NCBI GenBank assembly: GCA_910576535.1
Contig: CAJTKK010000007.1
Coordinates: 81,151 to 145,150, forward strand
Source: an uncultured Lachnospiraceae bacterium
GTDB taxonomy: Bacteria > Bacillota > Clostridia > Lachnospirales > Lachnospiraceae
Direction: 5' to 3'
DNA length: 64,000 nucleotides
In this document: positions 61,935 through 64,000 of the stretch, piece by piece
Layout: each line of letters opens with the position of its first letter
How positions within the stretch are numbered: position 1 is the first letter of the stretch
Translations under genes and position numbers: made by a program
Notes under the pieces: model-generated
What the model was told of the DNA's origin: nothing
What the model saw: only the letters and a program-made list of their open reading frames with translations
Databases searched by the model: none

Positions 61935-61959
61935 GCAGGGAAAGGAAAAAGGTTTCGTA

Positions 61960-63501
61960 ATGGAAAGGGAAATGATTGTCGTAATGGATTTTGGCGGTCA
62001 GTATAACCAACTGATTGCCAGGAGGGTGAGGGAATGCAACGTGTATTGCGAGGTGCATCCGTACCAGATAGGGATAGAAAAATTAAAAGAAATGAATCTA
62101 AAAGGGATTATTTTCACAGGGGGGCCTAATAGCGTTTATGAGGAGGGTTCGCCTCATTGTGAAAAAGAAGTACTGGAGCTGGGGGTTCCGGTGCTTGGCA
62201 TTTGTTACGGCTCCCAGTTGATGGCTTATCTTCTGGGAGGAAAGGTTGCGACTGCGCCTGTCAGCGAATATGGGAAGACAGAGGTGGAAGTGGATAACGG
62301 AAAAGGCTTATTTCGGGGAGTGTCTCAAAAAACTGTCTGCTGGATGAGCCACACGGATTATATAGAAAAAGCGCCGGAAGGATTTACGGTAACAGCGCGT
62401 ACGCCAGTTTGCCCTGTTGCGGGCATGGAAAATGCAGAAAAGGGACTATATGCAGTGCAGTTTCATCCAGAGGTTATGCATACACAAGAAGGGATGAAAA
62501 TGCTGCGCAATTTCGTGATAGATATTTGCGGATGTAAAGGCGGCTGGAAAATGGATTCTTTTGTGAAGACAAGCATAGAGGCAATCCGTGAAAAAGTTGG
62601 GAGCGGAAAAGCGCTTTGCGCTTTGTCCGGGGGCGTGGATTCGTCAGTGGCGGCAGTATTGTTAGCAAAGGCGGTCGGAAAGCAGTTGACTTGCGTGTTT
62701 GTGGATCATGGGCTTCTCAGGAAAAATGAGGGGGATGAAGTAGAAGAGGTATTCGGCCCGGGAGGATCATATGATTTAAACTTTATACGAGTAAATGCCC
62801 AAGAGCGTTTTTACGCCAAGTTAGCCGGTGTTGAGGAGCCGGAGCAGAAGCGGAAGATAATCGGGGAGGAGTTTATCCGGGTATTTGAAGAGGAAGCAAA
62901 GAAAATAGGTTCTGTGGATTATCTGGTGCAAGGGACTATTTATCCGGATGTGATCGAAAGTGGGTTAGGTAAGAGCGCGGTGATAAAATCCCATCATAAT
63001 GTAGGAGGATTGCCGGATTGCGTTGACTTTAAGGAAATTATTGAGCCTTTGAGATTACTGTTTAAGGATGAGGTCAGAAGGGCAGGACTGGAACTGGGCA
63101 TACCGGAAAAACTGGTATATAGGCAGCCGTTCCCGGGGCCGGGACTTGGAGTAAGAATTGTCGGGGAAGTGACGGCGGAAAAGGTAAGGATCGTCCAGGA
63201 GGCGGATGCGATATACCGGGAAGAAATCGCGAAAGCAGGAATGGATAAAGAATTGGGACAGTACTTTGCTGCAGTTACGAATATGCGTTCCGTGGGAGTC
63301 ATGGGGGATGAGAGGACATATGATTATGCGGTGGCCCTCAGGGCGGTGAGTACCTCTGACTTTATGACAGCAGAGGCGGCACGGATACCTTGGGAGATAT
63401 TGAGTACGGTGACAAGCAGGATTGTGAATGAGGTGAAAGGGGTGAACAGGGTTCTGTATGATTGCACGGGGAAGCCGCCGGGGACGATAGAGTTCGAATA
63501 G
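61960..63501 (+). CDS. guaA: GMP synthase (glutamine-hydrolysing)
   Basis: Converts XMP, ATP and glutamine to GMP. 513 residues: N-terminal glutaminase (about 5-190) with catalytic Cys82 in [10 protein letters not shown] and the His/Glu pair in [13 protein letters not shown]-pyrophosphatase domain with the P-loop [14 protein letters not shown] near residue 225; and the C-terminal GMP-synthase domain with [12 protein letters not shown] and the end [12 protein letters not shown]. The ribosome binding site is modest (AAGG seven bases before ATG). The long upstream leader suggests regulation. An IS21-type element lies 90 bases downstream. Confidence 0.97.
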   Translation: MEREMIVVMDFGGQYNQLIARRVRECNVYCEVHPYQIGIEKLKEMNLKGIIFTGGPNSVYEEGSPHCEKEVLELGVPVLGICYGSQLMAYLLGGKVATAPVSEYGKTEVEVDNGKGLFRGVSQKTVCWMSHTDYIEKAPEGFTVTARTPVCPVAGMENAEKGLYAVQFHPEVMHTQEGMKMLRNFVIDICGCKGGWKMDSFVKTSIEAIREKVGSGKALCALSGGVDSSVAAVLLAKAVGKQLTCVFVDHGLLRKNEGDEVEEVFGPGGSYDLNFIRVNAQERFYAKLAGVEEPEQKRKIIGEEFIRVFEEEAKKIGSVDYLVQGTIYPDVIESGLGKSAVIKSHHNVGGLPDCVDFKEIIEPLRLLFKDEVRRAGLELGIPEKLVYRQPFPGPGLGVRIVGEVTAEKVRIVQEADAIYREEIAKAGMDKELGQYFAAVTNMRSVGVMGDERTYDYAVALRAVSTSDFMTAEAARIPWEILSTVTSRIVNEVKGVNRVLYDCTGKPPGTIEFE

Positions 63502-63593
63502 TCTGAGGTGAGCCGCGGATCCAGTAAAATCAAGGCTTTGTGGCTTTTTTCTCATTTTATTGCATTATGATTGCATTTTTTATTTCACTTCTT

Positions 63594-64000
63594 TGTGATA
63601 GTGAATATTATCCTCCTTGGGAGCCACCAGTTTCCCGCTTGAGAGCCACCCGGAATTGATATTTTCCACCTTCGGAGACGCCACAGCATATTGTGCTGCC
63701 ATGTATATTTGATTTTACTATAGATCTCCTTATAGTTATTTCTGGAGAACTGCAAACGCAGTACCGCCAAATAATCTGTAAGGGGGTCTTTTTATGTTTA
63801 AGAAGACAAAAGCCAGGAGCATTCCCGAACTTTTGGGGAAAAATCTAAGCGCAAGGGAGGCGTCAAAAGTTTTAAGTGTATCCAGAAACACTGTTGCCGA
63901 AGTCCAGGCATTGTTTTTACAGTCAGGCAGGTCATGGGATGATATTCCCGAATGGGATGACGACAGGCCCTATGGGCTGTTTTATCCGGATAAGTTTAAA
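63594..64000 (+). mobile_element. IS21-family insertion sequence, left end (element continues past window)
   Basis: The element appears to begin at a TG near 63594-63597. It holds GGAGCCACC at 63620-63628, GAGCCACC at 63643-63650 (about 22 bases apart) and a diverged GGAGACGCCAC near 63674. Repeated end motifs with internal transposase-binding sites are usual for IS21. An istA-like gene starts 200 bases in. The exact tip and target duplication cannot be defined without the right end. Confidence 0.7.
63794..64000 (+). CDS. istA: IS21-family transposase IstA, 3' end outside window
   Basis: 69 codons visible from the ATG, which follows AAGGGGGTC. The start MFKKTKARSIPELLGKNLS leads into a helix-turn-helix, REASKVLSVSRNTVAEVQ, followed by GRSWDDIPEWDDDRPYGLFYPDKFK. 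This matches the N-terminal DNA-binding part of IstA proteins, which bind the terminal repeats; the DDE domain lies beyond the window. An istB ATPase gene is expected downstream. The frame is open to the last base. Confidence 0.82.
   Translation, partial: MFKKTKARSIPELLGKNLSAREASKVLSVSRNTVAEVQALFLQSGRSWDDIPEWDDDRPYGLFYPDKFK

Larger units (their letters stand above)
61186..61959 (+). other. 770-base region without a convincing gene, spoIIID to guaA
   Basis: It contains a stem-loop (61232-61275), a very short open frame of 32 codons (61415-61513, weak), a perfect promoter (61554-61582) and about 370 bases of leader ahead of guaA. I looked for purine, THF and ZTP riboswitch landmarks and saw none. 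The leader may encode a non-coding RNA or control element of a type I cannot name. Confidence 0.6.

Noticed and set aside
61583..61959. Guanine (purine), THF or ZTP riboswitch before guaA
   Set aside because: The conserved loop sequences of the purine aptamer are absent. A GTGAATGGGG stretch recalls part of the THF motif but its partner segments are missing.
1..64000. tRNA or rRNA genes
   Set aside because: No cloverleaf with TTCGA-type arms or conserved rRNA sequence was seen on either strand by eye; a dedicated scan could still find one, but I have none to report.

Overview
This window is chromosomal DNA of a spore-forming, gut-type clostridium, most likely a member of the Lachnospiraceae. 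The evidence is moderate GC, strong AGGAGG ribosome binding sites with frequent GTG/TTG starts, sporulation genes (spoIID, a SpoIIQ-like gene, a SipL-like coat gene, spoIIID), abundant Gram-positive lipoproteins, and carbohydrate loci adapted to host glycans. I assign family level only; the genus is not fixed by anything I can see.

Layout. 1-6.9 kb: 3' part of ileS, glgP, and a two-domain PPK2 enzyme. 7.0-15.3 kb: a galacto-N-biose/lacto-N-biose (GNB/LNB) locus. It holds an N-acetylhexosamine kinase, a convergent AraC regulator, a sugar-binding lipoprotein with an AEEAAP repeat linker, two permeases, a 56-residue membrane protein, and the GH112 phosphorylase. 15.4-17.7 kb: an aconitase-superfamily hydratase. 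17.8-22.6 kb: envelope and sporulation block (SH3b-amidase lipoprotein, EF-hand-like protein, SpoIID, SpoIIQ-like degenerate LytM protein). 22.9-28.4 kb: amidohydrolase, ddl, murF, O-antigen-ligase-like membrane protein. 28.5-34.5 kb: two GntR/UTRA regulators divergent from an FrlB-like deglycase, a complete mannose-family PTS (IIA, IIB, IIC, IID) and a HAD phosphatase, which resembles an Amadori-product (glycated amine) pathway.

34.6-39.5 kb: plsC, a PrcB-like lipoprotein, and pyrC-pyrK-pyrD. 39.6-50.5 kb: SipL-like SPOCS/LysM protein, a conserved unknown protein, ispE, a GntR/FCD regulator, murI, a DUF1934 protein, a membrane-anchored unknown protein, cardiolipin synthase, a trigger-factor/FKBP-like lipoprotein, and asnS. 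50.5-56.3 kb: coiled-coil NlpC/P60 hydrolase followed by a duplicated palindromic repeat, an acidic lipoprotein, dgt, an HD phosphohydrolase, and a DEDD exonuclease with a topoisomerase-type zinc ribbon. 56.5-60.8 kb: SGNH, DUF4358, MBOAT and DHHW genes that look like a cell-surface polymer O-acylation unit. 60.9-63.5 kb: spoIIID, a 770-base region with no convincing gene but a perfect consensus promoter, then guaA. The window ends inside an IS21-family insertion sequence.

How the genes work together. GNB/LNB from mucin or milk glycans would be imported by the ABC transporter (an ATPase must be supplied from elsewhere), split by the GH112 enzyme to Gal-1-P plus HexNAc, and the HexNAc phosphorylated by the kinase. 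The PTS block would import and phosphorylate a glycated amine and release a hexose phosphate. The spoIID and spoIIID genes both carry sequences matching sigma-E promoters, consistent with mother-cell expression. Many starts given here were moved downstream to the codon with a properly spaced Shine-Dalgarno sequence. No tRNA, rRNA, CRISPR array or known riboswitch was recognised.
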